Source of the DNA: Roseburia sp.
GTDB lineage: Bacteria > Bacteroidota > Bacteroidia > Bacteroidales > Bacteroidaceae
Direction of reading: 5' to 3'
Length of the DNA: 64,000 nt
Assembly: GCA_023665185.1 (NCBI GenBank)
Contig: JAMPEL010000005.1
Coordinates: 1 to 64,000, forward strand
Shown: positions 46,516 to 54,933 of the stretch, one piece after another
Layout: every line of letters begins with the position of its first letter
How positions within the stretch are numbered: position 1 is the first letter of the stretch
Notes under the pieces: generated by a model
Seen by the model: the letters and a program-made list of their open reading frames with translations, nothing else
What the model was told of the DNA's origin: nothing
Databases searched by the model: none
Made by a program: the position numbers and the translations under genes

Positions 46516-48297
46516 TCAGAATGCGTCATAGAACAAGAAGTCCACCATCACGCGACGATGCTGTGAGCCTACCTCCGAAGAAACTTCGATGTTATACTCA
46601 TCGGTTGTCTTCATTGTGTCAAGGTTCTTGACATTCTTGTAAATATAATCCCTCACGCTCTTTGCGCGCACAAGAGAAAGCTGCTCATTATTTGTGATGC
46701 CGGCCTTCTTTGTGACAGAAATCTTCTTCTTGGTTCCATTGACATTCACCGTATAGTTGTTAATGTCGCCATATTTCCCGTTATACTGTATCACACCGTT
46801 GATAGGCATAGCGTCGGCAGTACCCGTAAACGAGATGCGGCAAGCCTTTCCCGCCTTCACATACTGTGCGAAATCAGCCTCGAATGCCTTCTTGATGATG
46901 TTCAGCATTGCCACCGAAGCCTTTGAGTTCTCAGCGTCATACTTGCCCGGAGCAAAGTCATCGGACACGCTGAAATCGTCCTTCACCGTATATCTGTAGC
47001 TTACTTTATAGTCGAGAATGTCCTTTCCGGCAGCATCCTTGTCAGGCACCACAGCCGTAGACACAGAGATGACCGTATTGTCCGTCAGGATATTCTGGTC
47101 TTTAGCCTCTTGTACGGCATTTGTGGTAATCTGCTGCAACTTTTCCTCATTGGCAATTGACTGCAACGCCACCTCCAGCGGCAAATATCCGTCAGAAGAG
47201 AGAAGTGCGGCATTCTTGCGCTCCAGATTGTTATACACATATGTCTTCGAGTTGTTTCCGTTGAGCACCTCCGTATAAAGCACCTCGAAATGGTCGTCCT
47301 TGTTCAGTCCATACACAGTGTTCTTGAATGTCATGTCGTCAGCCTTTCTGAACGCGCTCACTTCATCGCGAGGCACACTGAGTGTGATGGAAGGCATCGT
47401 GTTGAAATCGACAGAAAGGAGTTCCTTTCCCGAGTGATACTTTCCAAGAGACACCTCGGAGCTTCCGATTTTGTCTCCCGCCATATCCGTAGATATTTCC
47501 TTCTCATACTGGAGGCGGAGCGACGCAATCTTGTCATCGCCTGTACGCAGCAGATAGTCTTCTTTCGACTCGCCCTTCAGGCGCTTCATCCAAGTGTCGA
47601 TACGGTTGCGCACACCGAGCTGCATCTGCTCATACAGCGACAGCGGTTTCGGTTCCTCAAGCTCCACGTAATCAGGCTTCTTTGAGTAGCCGAAATTGTA
47701 GGCAAGCCCAATCTTCGCCGTACCCATCCAATCATCGGAATTATTAATCTTAGGATTGAACTTGTCACTCATGTTGTCGAAAGCCACCTCCAGCGACACA
47801 CTGAAAGGCCTTGCGATTTTATATTCGGCAATGGCTCCCACACGAAAATTGTGTCCCAAAATCTCGTTGTTTGTACTCGGTGCCCAGTCCTTGTCCCAAG
47901 AGTAGTTGAGTCCCAAACCTCCCAACACATACACATTCATCTTGTGATTGTTGTTTTTCGAGAACAGATTGGTAAGATTAAGCAACAGGTCAAGGTCTGT
48001 GTTCAGATATTTGAATGTCTCTGAGGTATCGCCTCTCTTTGCTTTGGAATCCAAGCCCTGAAAATTCAGACGCGCTCCAACCACGGACGAGAACTGGCGT
48101 CCTATACTCAGCCCGAAAGCCGGAGATATAAGATCTGAACCACCACCTGTAATGAATACCATCGACCCCCCGCCCTGTACTTGTACATAGTTGTAAGGAT
48201 AGAATAATTTGCCTCCTTGCGAGTCGGACTGTGCCTGAGCGGCTACCGGACTCAGCAGCACTGCCAATCCGAGCAGTGCCTTGTAACTTTTCTTCAT
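46516..48297 (-). CDS. Outer-membrane beta-barrel protein with OmpA-like C-terminus
   Basis: The 593-residue exported protein has a signal peptide (MKKSYKALLGLAVLLSPVAA, cut before QAQ or later). Residues about 30-205 form a small outer-membrane barrel (YVQVQGGGSMVFITGGGSDL, VYVLGGLGLNYSWDKDW, KIGLAYNFGY). A middle module at about 226-365 (NRIDTWMKRLKGESKEDYLL) is shared with the caspase protein. The C-terminal part ends in an OmpA-like stretch NNEQLSLVRAKSVRDYIY. ATG 48297 fits the signal peptide; nine extra in-frame codons upstream do not. It is first in the minus-strand locus and has its own promoter. Confidence 0.87.
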   Translation of the reverse strand: MKKSYKALLGLAVLLSPVAAQAQSDSQGGKLFYPYNYVQVQGGGSMVFITGGGSDLISPAFGLSIGRQFSSVVGARLNFQGLDSKAKRGDTSETFKYLNTDLDLLLNLTNLFSKNNNHKMNVYVLGGLGLNYSWDKDWAPSTNNEILGHNFRVGAIAEYKIARPFSVSLEVAFDNMSDKFNPKINNSDDWMGTAKIGLAYNFGYSKKPDYVELEEPKPLSLYEQMQLGVRNRIDTWMKRLKGESKEDYLLRTGDDKIASLRLQYEKEISTDMAGDKIGSSEVSLGKYHSGKELLSVDFNTMPSITLSVPRDEVSAFRKADDMTFKNTVYGLNKDDHFEVLYTEVLNGNNSKTYVYNNLERKNAALLSSDGYLPLEVALQSIANEEKLQQITTNAVQEAKDQNILTDNTVISVSTAVVPDKDAAGKDILDYKVSYRYTVKDDFSVSDDFAPGKYDAENSKASVAMLNIIKKAFEADFAQYVKAGKACRISFTGTADAMPINGVIQYNGKYGDINNYTVNVNGTKKKISVTKKAGITNNEQLSLVRAKSVRDYIYKNVKNLDTMKTTDEYNIEVSSEVGSQHRRVMVDFLFYDAF

Positions 48298-48328
48298 AAT
48301 ATATATAATAATTACACCTTTCAAGTTG

Positions 48329-48360
48329 CAAATATATTCGATTCCTTATTAAAACGCAAG
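48329..48360 (-). promoter_or_regulatory. Promoter for the OmpA-like/caspase locus
   Basis: On the minus strand CTTG (48357-48360), a 20-base spacer and TATATTTG (48329-48336) fit the Bacteroidota promoter with one mismatch. Transcription would start about 25 nt before the OmpA-like gene. Confidence 0.65.
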
Positions 48361-48458
48361 AATTTGAAGTGCATTTTTCATAAAGTTTACCGTATTACGA
48401 CGAAAAAGTATATCCAAACATAACATTCATAGAATCAATATATTAATTTGTTTACATA

Positions 48459-48503
48459 TAGTTTACAGTTTTCACGTTTTGTTAAAACAGTTAATGTAAA
48501 CTA
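48459..48503. promoter_or_regulatory. Inverted repeat upstream of the OmpA-like gene, possible operator
   Basis: TAGTTTACA at 48459-48467 and TGTAAACTA at 48495-48503 are perfect inverted copies 27 bp apart in an AT-rich stretch about 100 bp upstream of the promoter. It could be a regulator site or chance in AT-rich DNA. The rest of 48361-48789 shows nothing else. Confidence 0.3.
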
Positions 48504-48789
48504 TTATTATACACTATTCATTTTTAACAAATAAAAGAAAGGGCAAATTCGGCTCATTTTTCTCCTTTCATATATTTATTAGGTATGGAGAGCCGCTTGT
48601 TAGAACATGGACAACTGGGCAAAAGCCACACCGTCTTTTCCTATGAGAAGAATACAGATAACAGCAATATGTGGTTATGGAATTGACGCAGACAACCGCC
48701 ATGCCAGCTTCCCCTGTCTCATCCACTGTACACCATACCATACAATATACGAACTGCGGCAAGCTTACTGAGCACACTCAAAGTAGCAT

Positions 48790-49410
48790 TTTGACATTTG
48801 ACAAGAGACCCGTTTTTTTAACATTTCACCCTGTTTTTCTCCTCGAGTTTGAGGCTATTTTTTGAGACCGAGTAGATAAGGTATTGATAATCAAGCAAAT
48901 GCTATTTTACAAAAAAGCAGCAGTTTTTGATCAAAAACGAAGGGCTGAGCACAAAATAGGATATATTGATAATCAGCGAGTTATGAAAATTTTGTCTTAA
49001 AATTGTCTTTTTTCAGGTTCAAAATCCATTTTTGTTTTTTGGAGCATTGAAAACCCGGTTGCCGTCTTTCTGAGGAAATGATTTGGAAAAATGCCCGATT
49101 TTGGGCCGAAAAACGGGCTTTGAAAATTTTGTGCGCCTTGAAAATAAATTTCGTGCGCCTTGCGCAAAAAATCAGTGTGCCTTGGAAATAAATTTTCAGC
49201 ACCTTGTAATTTTGGGTTTTGTTGGGCTTTTGGGTGGAATCGGGGCATTTTCGCTTGATTTTATGAATCTTTTAGTCGGTCGAATTGTTCTGTTTGTCCA
49301 CTTGAAATTCAAGACTCAAAACCCTCCGTAGAATCGCGTTTTTGCGACCGAGGTTGAGTCCGGTTCATTTTGAGGCGATTTTACGGAGTTTGGTTTTAAC
49401 ATATCAAATT
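48790..49410 (-). repeat. Dispersed noncoding repeat, copy E (complete, inverted)
   Basis: A 621-bp copy in reverse orientation. Its left boundary at about 49410 shares ATTTGATATGTTAAAACC with copy C. CCGTAAAATCGC and GCGATTCTACGG are the (slightly diverged) inverted repeat, the central AAAGCCCG/CGGGC hairpin is near 49103, and the GTTTTTGATCAAAAAC palindrome is near 48932. The terminal palindrome is diverged (CTTGTCAAATGTCAA). Its right end faces the OmpA-like gene on the minus strand. Confidence 0.88.
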
Positions 49411-49440
49411 GTCAGAAATATTCTAATTTTTATTGACTTT

Positions 49441-49599
49441 TGAGACAGACTCCTCCGTCGCTTCGCGCCACCTCCCCTAACTTAGGAAAGGAGCCTGTCT
49501 ACTGTGTTCACAGAGAAATTAATGCATTGATTAGCAAGACATATAATTTCTCCACCAAGTTAGAAGATGTGGCGAGAAGCGATGGAGGAGCCTGTCTAA
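49441..49599. repeat. Foldback element with about 50-bp inverted arms
   Basis: The arm at 49443-49492 and the reverse complement of 49548-49598 match at about 40 of 50 positions (shared core GACAG.CTCCTCC.TCGCTTC.CGCCAC.TC..CTAACTT), around a spacer of about 55 bp. No transposase is seen. A MITE-like remnant or large RNA hairpin are both possible. Between 49600 and 49795 I see nothing else. Confidence 0.6.
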
Positions 49600-49795
49600 G
49601 TGCATCAAAAAGAACATTTACAAAATGTCAAGAAGCCCATCAGACATTCCGCAGAACATTTGTCAAGCACTCTTACAAGACATATGCCCAACATGCCACA
49701 CAAAAAAAACGCGGAAAATCCGTTCAAAACACTCGCGCAAGCAATTTATTCACAAGAAAAAGCGGAGCGGATAGTTATTTTTCTGATTATTCATG

Positions 49796-49803
49796 TACCT
49801 TTG
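49796..49803 (+). promoter_or_regulatory. -7 element upstream of lipoprotein gene
   Basis: TACCTTTG matches TAnnTTTG and lies about 115 nt before the lipoprotein start. No clear TTTG is found at the right spacing. Confidence 0.4.
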
Positions 49804-49918
49804 TACAGGAGTACGGTTGTCACGTCAAGAAGTCCGTCCCTGACGGAATGCGAAGAAACCGGAACAAGGAAGCGGATATAAGTTCGTTTTTTTGAGCATA
49901 TCATTATCCCACTATAAT

Positions 49919-50521
49919 ATGAAAACAAAACATGCAACAGGCATATTCATGCCTCTCGTAATAATCATAGCAGCATGGATGGGCTGTACCGGCGAGCAGA
50001 AAAAGGCTGAGGAGAAGGTGGCAATCCAACCGATAATGGAGCTTCCTGACATCATGGAAGCCACCGGCACTGTCGGTGACGGGACCAGCATGAACGTACT
50101 TGAGCTGGTGGATGAGGATGGAGACACACTTCTGCTCAACATGCCGATAAGTTCCATTACCGGCGGAGCGGAAAGCGGTGACGACCTCAATGTAATATAT
50201 ACAGTGTCGGCAGAGGGCGACATGACAGCCTCTGTTGCCATAAATCTCACAGCCTTACAACATCTGTGGACACAGCCCAACGGCAAGGGCGGAAGCCAAA
50301 GCCTCGAAATCACAGCCGATGGGAAAGCCGCCACATACGACATGAGCATCGAGTATGACAGTTGGAAGCTGGAGGACGGCTTGCTTCTGCTCCACTCGCC
50401 AAAGAAAGTGGGTGAGGAAAGCGGAGAGATTGTAGACACATTCCAAATAATGAAGCTCACAAACAAGGAACTGGTGCTGATGAGCCATGAGATGGAATCT
50501 GTGTTCAGACGCGGCAACTGA
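49919..50521 (+). CDS. Predicted lipoprotein of unknown function
   Basis: The 200-residue protein has a hydrophobic N-terminus (ATGIFMPLVIIIAAWMG) followed by Cys, a plausible lipobox (WMGC), then a charged linker EQKKAEEKVA. The rest is beta-rich, with ASVAINLTALQHLW in the middle and VDTFQIMKL toward the end, suggesting a lipocalin-like barrel of the kind common in Bacteroidota lipoproteins. No enzymatic motif is seen. An in-frame start nine codons upstream exists, but the chosen ATG puts the signal at the N-terminus. Confidence 0.72.
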   Translation: MKTKHATGIFMPLVIIIAAWMGCTGEQKKAEEKVAIQPIMELPDIMEATGTVGDGTSMNVLELVDEDGDTLLLNMPISSITGGAESGDDLNVIYTVSAEGDMTASVAINLTALQHLWTQPNGKGGSQSLEITADGKAATYDMSIEYDSWKLEDGLLLLHSPKKVGEESGEIVDTFQIMKLTNKELVLMSHEMESVFRRGN

Positions 50522-50597
50522 CAGCGGCGCAGGCAGGCAGAGCATAATGTAACAAACTGGAGAACAGGACTATTCTATAACTTTTAAATAAAATAAT

Positions 50598-51899
50598 ATG
50601 AAAAGACTATTATTCATCGTGGCGGCACTCATCATGGTGCCTCTGGCAATGAGCGCGAAGAAAAAGCAGGTAGAGAAAACAGACCGCGAAGTGTGGGTTG
50701 AAATCATGTACCAAATGGCAGAGCCTGTACTGAAGAACATGGCAGAAGGCAATTTGCAGAAAGTCATGACCACAGAGAACGGAAACCTTGAGTTGTCGCC
50801 TACATGGGACAACCGCGATAAGAAAGTGTCCTACATGGAGTGCTTCGGCCGCCTGATGGCAGGTCTTGCACCGTGGCTCTCGCTCCCCGATGACGACACA
50901 GCGGAGGGACAGAAACGCAAGCAGCTGCGCGAATGGGCACTGAAAGCATACGCAAACGCTGTCGACCCCGAGAGTCCGGACTATCTCGGATGGAAATCAG
51001 GAGGCCAGACACTTGTCGACGCCGCCTACGTGGTAGAGAGCCTCTACCGTGGATATGACGCCCTTTGGCAGCCTCTCGACGAGACGACCAAGCAGCGTTA
51101 CATAAAAGAACTTCAGGGCCTGCGCCGCTATGACCCGCCTTACACAAACTGGCATCTCTTCGTGGCTATGGAGGAATGCTTCCTTATGTATGTCGGCGCC
51201 GACTACGACAACTACCGCATACACATGGCGATGAACAAGGTGGAAGAGTGGTATATCGGTGACGGATGGTATAGCGACGGTCCGGCATTCGCTTTCGACT
51301 ACTACAACTCATACGTTATCCAGCCTATGTACGTGGAATGTCTGGAGATGATATGTGCAAAAAAAGGCAACGACACATGGACTTGCCGCAACACAGGCGA
51401 CAAGAATGGTTCAAAGAAACGTCTGGAAGAAGCACGCACCCGTATGCAGAAGTTCAGCGTCATTCTTGAACGCTTCATCTCGCCTGAGGGTACATTCCCT
51501 GTGGTAGGACGCTCTATTCCTTACCGCATGGCAGTGTTCCAGCCACTCGCACAGCTTGCATGGCGCAAGCAGCTTCCTAAAGAGCTGAGCAACGGGCAAG
51601 TGCGCGCTGGCATCACAGCTGTCACCAAACGCATGTTCGGCGGCGCAAGCAACTTCAACGCAGGCGGTTTCCTCACCATCGGCTTTGTAGGCAACCACCC
51701 GAATGTGGCAGACTGGTATACAAACAACGGATCTCTCTACATGACAAGCCTCGCATTCCTGCCTCTCGGCTTGCCGGCTGACGATGCATTCTGGACTGAT
51801 CCGGCAGAGAAATGGACAAGCAAGAAGGCATGGGAGGGCGATGATTTCCCTAAAGACCACAAATGGAACATCAACAAACAGATTCTGTACTGGGAATAA
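50598..51899 (+). CDS. Exported DUF2264 protein
   Basis: The 433-residue protein has a signal peptide (MKRLLFIVAALIMVPLAMSA). The mature part matches DUF2264, an (alpha/alpha)6-barrel-like family linked to glycan degradation. Visible blocks are SYMECFGRLMAGLAPWLSL near residues 77-95, PPYTNWHLF, DGWYSDGPAFAFDYYNSYVI and GTFPVVGRSIPYRMAVFQPL. A periplasmic glycosidase role is plausible but unproven. It is not inside a recognisable polysaccharide-utilisation locus; the neighbours are a lipoprotein and an M20 peptidase. Confidence 0.88.
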   Translation: MKRLLFIVAALIMVPLAMSAKKKQVEKTDREVWVEIMYQMAEPVLKNMAEGNLQKVMTTENGNLELSPTWDNRDKKVSYMECFGRLMAGLAPWLSLPDDDTAEGQKRKQLREWALKAYANAVDPESPDYLGWKSGGQTLVDAAYVVESLYRGYDALWQPLDETTKQRYIKELQGLRRYDPPYTNWHLFVAMEECFLMYVGADYDNYRIHMAMNKVEEWYIGDGWYSDGPAFAFDYYNSYVIQPMYVECLEMICAKKGNDTWTCRNTGDKNGSKKRLEEARTRMQKFSVILERFISPEGTFPVVGRSIPYRMAVFQPLAQLAWRKQLPKELSNGQVRAGITAVTKRMFGGASNFNAGGFLTIGFVGNHPNVADWYTNNGSLYMTSLAFLPLGLPADDAFWTDPAEKWTSKKAWEGDDFPKDHKWNINKQILYWE

Positions 51900-51959
51900 A
51901 CAAGGATACAGTCCCGGTTTAGGAACTGAACACAGAGATTAATATAATAAGAAAAGACG

Positions 51960-52014
51960 TGCGGATACATTCAATTGCTGAGATTCATGTTCACAATGAG
52001 TGTATCCGCATTTT
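51960..52014 (+). terminator. Terminator after the DUF2264 gene
   Basis: TGCGGATACA at 51960-51969 pairs with TGTATCCGCA at 52001-52010, followed by TTTT. It lies 60 bp after the DUF2264 stop and 50 bp before the M20 start. Confidence 0.75.
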
Positions 52015-52064
52015 CAATTCCGGCAGTTCCATGCAGGAATCCCACACAGCAAAACAATAGAATC

Positions 52065-53138
52065 ATGAGCATCGACTACCGCACTTATGAGGCGACAGCA
52101 TTACTGAAACGTCTGATTGAGACACCATCCATAAGCCGCGAGGAGAAAGCGGCGGCAGACATTATAGAAACGTTTCTGACAGAAAAAAGAATGGAGGTCC
52201 ACCGCCACGGCAACAACGTGTGGAGCATCTGCTCCGACTACGACGAGGCGCGCCCCACTGTGCTGCTGAACGCGCACATCGACACTGTAAAACCGGTGAG
52301 CGGATGGACACACGACCCGTTTGTGGCGGAAACGACTGAGGACGGCAGAATTTACGGATTGGGAAGCAACGACGACGGAGGCAGTGTCGTGTCACTGCTT
52401 CAAGCGTTCCTGCACCTGTGCGGCAGCGGACATCCACGCAACTACAACGTCATCTTTCTCGCATCGTGCGAGGAAGAGGTATCGGGAAAGAACGGAATAG
52501 AGAGCGTGCTTCCCCTATTGCCCGAGATAGTTCTCGGAGTGGTGGGCGAGCCAACGGAGATGCAGCCTGCCACAGCCGAGAAAGGACTGATGGTGATAGA
52601 CGTGACAGCACACGGGAAAGCCGGACATGCCGCAAGGGATGAGGGCGACAATGCCATATACAAGGTGCTGGACGACATAAAATGGATCAGCACATACCGC
52701 TTTCCCAAAGAAACCGCGTTGCTGGGTCCGGTGAAGACCACCGTAACCATCATCAATGCGGGGACACAGCACAACGTGATACCCGACAAATGCACCTTTA
52801 CAATAGACGTGCGCAGCAACGAGTGTTACAGCAACGAAGAGCTTTTCGAGGAAATATCCGCCCACCTGAGATGTGAGGCAAAAGCGCGCTCCTTCCGTCT
52901 CAACTCCTCACGTATCTCACACACGCACCCTTTCGTCAAGCGTTGTGAGGAACTCGGACTGAAACCTTTCGGCTCGCCCACTTTGTCCGACCAGGCTCTG
53001 ATGCGTTTTCCGTCCGTAAAAATCGGTCCGGGAAGCTCCACAAGGTCGCATACCGCCGATGAATACATCAAGATTCAGGAGATAGAGGAAGCCATCAGGC
53101 TTTATATTAAGATATTCGACAGCCTGCATATCGAATAA
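52065..53138 (+). CDS. M20-family metallohydrolase (acetylornithine deacetylase-like)
   Basis: The 357-residue zinc hydrolase is of the ArgE/DapE/peptidase M20 family. Metal-site motifs are intact: NAHIDTVKP (His, Asp), GSNDDGGS (bridging Asp), SCEEEVSG (Glu-Glu base), VVGEPTE and a C-terminal RSHTADEY His. A dimerisation lid lies in the middle (KAGHAARDEGDNAIYKVLDD). In Bacteroidota this subgroup is usually taken as the N-acyl-ornithine deacetylase step of arginine synthesis, but no arginine genes lie here. ATG 52065 is preferred over an upstream reading that starts near the terminator. Confidence 0.92.
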   Translation: MSIDYRTYEATALLKRLIETPSISREEKAAADIIETFLTEKRMEVHRHGNNVWSICSDYDEARPTVLLNAHIDTVKPVSGWTHDPFVAETTEDGRIYGLGSNDDGGSVVSLLQAFLHLCGSGHPRNYNVIFLASCEEEVSGKNGIESVLPLLPEIVLGVVGEPTEMQPATAEKGLMVIDVTAHGKAGHAARDEGDNAIYKVLDDIKWISTYRFPKETALLGPVKTTVTIINAGTQHNVIPDKCTFTIDVRSNECYSNEELFEEISAHLRCEAKARSFRLNSSRISHTHPFVKRCEELGLKPFGSPTLSDQALMRFPSVKIGPGSSTRSHTADEYIKIQEIEEAIRLYIKIFDSLHIE

Positions 53139-53301
53139 GTACATTTCATGACAAAGCGTACTTGCGAGAAGAAGCGCGGACATGCCCGCTATAACGTATT
53201 CGACAAATCTTGCATAATCTCACGTATAACAAAAAGCAAACAGGCAATCACATTTCCACTATTTTTGTCTCTCTCATGCCTTACATTTTGCAAGAAAACA
53301 G

Positions 53302-53309
53302 TACCTTTG
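53302..53309 (+). promoter_or_regulatory. -7 element upstream of asparaginase
   Basis: TACCTTTG matches TAnnTTTG, only about 18 bp before the chosen start. The TTTG upstream is 12 bases away, too close, so this call is weak. Confidence 0.4.
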
Positions 53310-53326
53310 CAGCAGAAAACAGTTTT

Positions 53327-54382
53327 ATGGAGACGACAAACTTCTTTTTCAAACCCAGAAAACGGGTCATGCTAATCTATACGGGTGGCACAATTGGAAT
53401 GATACGTAATCCGGAAACGGGCGCGCTTGAGACATTCAATTTCGACCATTTGCGGAAGCATGTGCCGGAACTCAACCAGTTCGACTACGTCATTCACTCG
53501 TATCAGTTTGACCCTCCTATCGACTCATCAGATATGGAGCCGACATTATGGGTGAAGCTGGTGAAGATTATCAATTACAATTACCATAATTTCGATGGCT
53601 TTGTCATTCTTCACGGTACGGACACTATGGCATATACAGCATCGGCTTTAAGCTTCATGCTCGAAAACATCGCCAAGCCGGTGATTCTGACCGGGAGTCA
53701 ATTGCCGATAGGTGTGCTGAGAACCGATGGAAAAGAGAACCTGATTGCAGCCATCGAACTGGCAGCGGCACAAGACGATGAAGGCAATCCTTTAGTGCCG
53801 GAAGTGTGCGTGTTCTTCGGACAGCATTTGCTCAGAGGCAACAGAACGACCAAGTCAAACGCGGAAAACTTCAACGCATTCAGCTCATACAACTGTCCGG
53901 AACTGGCGCATACAGGAATAAATATCAACTACAACTACGGCAATATACGCAAACCGGACTTGTCAAGACCATTCTCTCCTCATTTTGAATATGAGAACTG
54001 TGTGCTTGCCCTTACCCTGTTCCCCGGAATACGGAAAGACTTGATTGAGCATGTGTTCAATCTGGACAATATACGCGGTATCATACTCCGTACATACGGT
54101 TCCGGCAACGCGCCCCGCCGCCAATGGCTCATTGACGCCATAAAGAAGGCTACGACAGAGGGGAAAGTGGTTGTAAACATCACGCAATGCCAGTGTGGCG
54201 GTGTGGAGATGGGACTCTATGAAACAGGGCTGCAACTGCTGAGTGCCGGTGTGGTAAGCGGACGCGACATGACCATCGAGGCAGCCATAACCAAACTCAT
54301 GGTATTGTTCGGCAGAGGCTATTCGGCAGACGAGGTCAGACAGCTGATGAACACATCGCTTGCCGGAGAAATTACGGAATGA
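53327..54382 (+). CDS. ansA: L-asparaginase, type I (AnsA-like)
   Basis: Hydrolyses L-asparagine to aspartate and ammonia; the lack of a signal peptide suggests the cytoplasmic type. The 351 residues have the two family signatures: IYTGGTIGMI with nucleophile-region Thr19/Thr22, and HGTDTMAYTASALSFM near residues 95-110. TGSQLPIG follows. ATG 53327 is chosen because homologues begin shortly before KRVMLIYTGGTIG; a longer in-frame reading has no support. Confidence 0.95.
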   Translation: METTNFFFKPRKRVMLIYTGGTIGMIRNPETGALETFNFDHLRKHVPELNQFDYVIHSYQFDPPIDSSDMEPTLWVKLVKIINYNYHNFDGFVILHGTDTMAYTASALSFMLENIAKPVILTGSQLPIGVLRTDGKENLIAAIELAAAQDDEGNPLVPEVCVFFGQHLLRGNRTTKSNAENFNAFSSYNCPELAHTGININYNYGNIRKPDLSRPFSPHFEYENCVLALTLFPGIRKDLIEHVFNLDNIRGIILRTYGSGNAPRRQWLIDAIKKATTEGKVVVNITQCQCGGVEMGLYETGLQLLSAGVVSGRDMTIEAAITKLMVLFGRGYSADEVRQLMNTSLAGEITE

Positions 54383-54461
54383 CATGTCCGCAGGACACTC
54401 GATAAAATCTATTCTTCGGGATATTTTTCCCAAAAAAACAATCATAAAACGATATAGAAAG

Positions 54462-54749
54462 ATGGAATGCAAGACTAAAGAAGAATTGTCGGACTGCATC
54501 TACAACCACATTGAAGATTTCGTTAAAGGTCTGTACGAAGAGACCGACGCACTGAAAATTGACGTTATCGACGACACGACTGTAAATGTGACAGTGGTCA
54601 AAGATTCGGACGAGTCGGGCGAGACAGAGGATGAAAACTTGTACACTTTCATAGACTTCATTCTCTACAGCCATGACAAAGACGGAACTCTTCATACCGA
54701 CATTGACGCCGATTATGCAGACGATGTCATAGCATCGTATTTTGAATAG
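54462..54749 (+). CDS. Conserved small acidic protein, function unknown
   Basis: The 95-residue cytoplasmic protein is rich in Asp and Glu (DDTTVNVTVVKDSDESGETE). It starts MECKTKEELSDCIYNHIEDF and ends DYADDVIASYFE. I recognise no domain. An ORF extends further upstream, but the ATG at 54462 gives a coherent start. It follows the asparaginase gene by 79 bp. Confidence 0.65.
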   Translation: MECKTKEELSDCIYNHIEDFVKGLYEETDALKIDVIDDTTVNVTVVKDSDESGETEDENLYTFIDFILYSHDKDGTLHTDIDADYADDVIASYFE

Positions 54750-54933
54750 ACACGGCAAGCTCTCTATTGGGAAACAGTAACAAGCCGCAACATACATTTA
54801 TGCTACACTAAAGCAGCATCATGAAAAGAGACACTGAAAATGCTTTTTGCATGACGCGCTTTTATCCTTTTGTCCACAGGGCAAAGAAAGAGGAAAACAA
54901 ATTTAAGGTACAGAAAAAGATTAATACATCAGG

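Noticed and set aside
26897..49410. Repeats considered as a CRISPR array
   Set aside because: The repeat units are about 620 bp, dispersed over tens of kilobases and lack regular short repeats with spacers; no cas genes are present.
49796..49918. Small frame overlapping the lipoprotein leader
   Set aside because: Runs through the promoter and has no homology signal; the lipoprotein ATG gives a better signal peptide.
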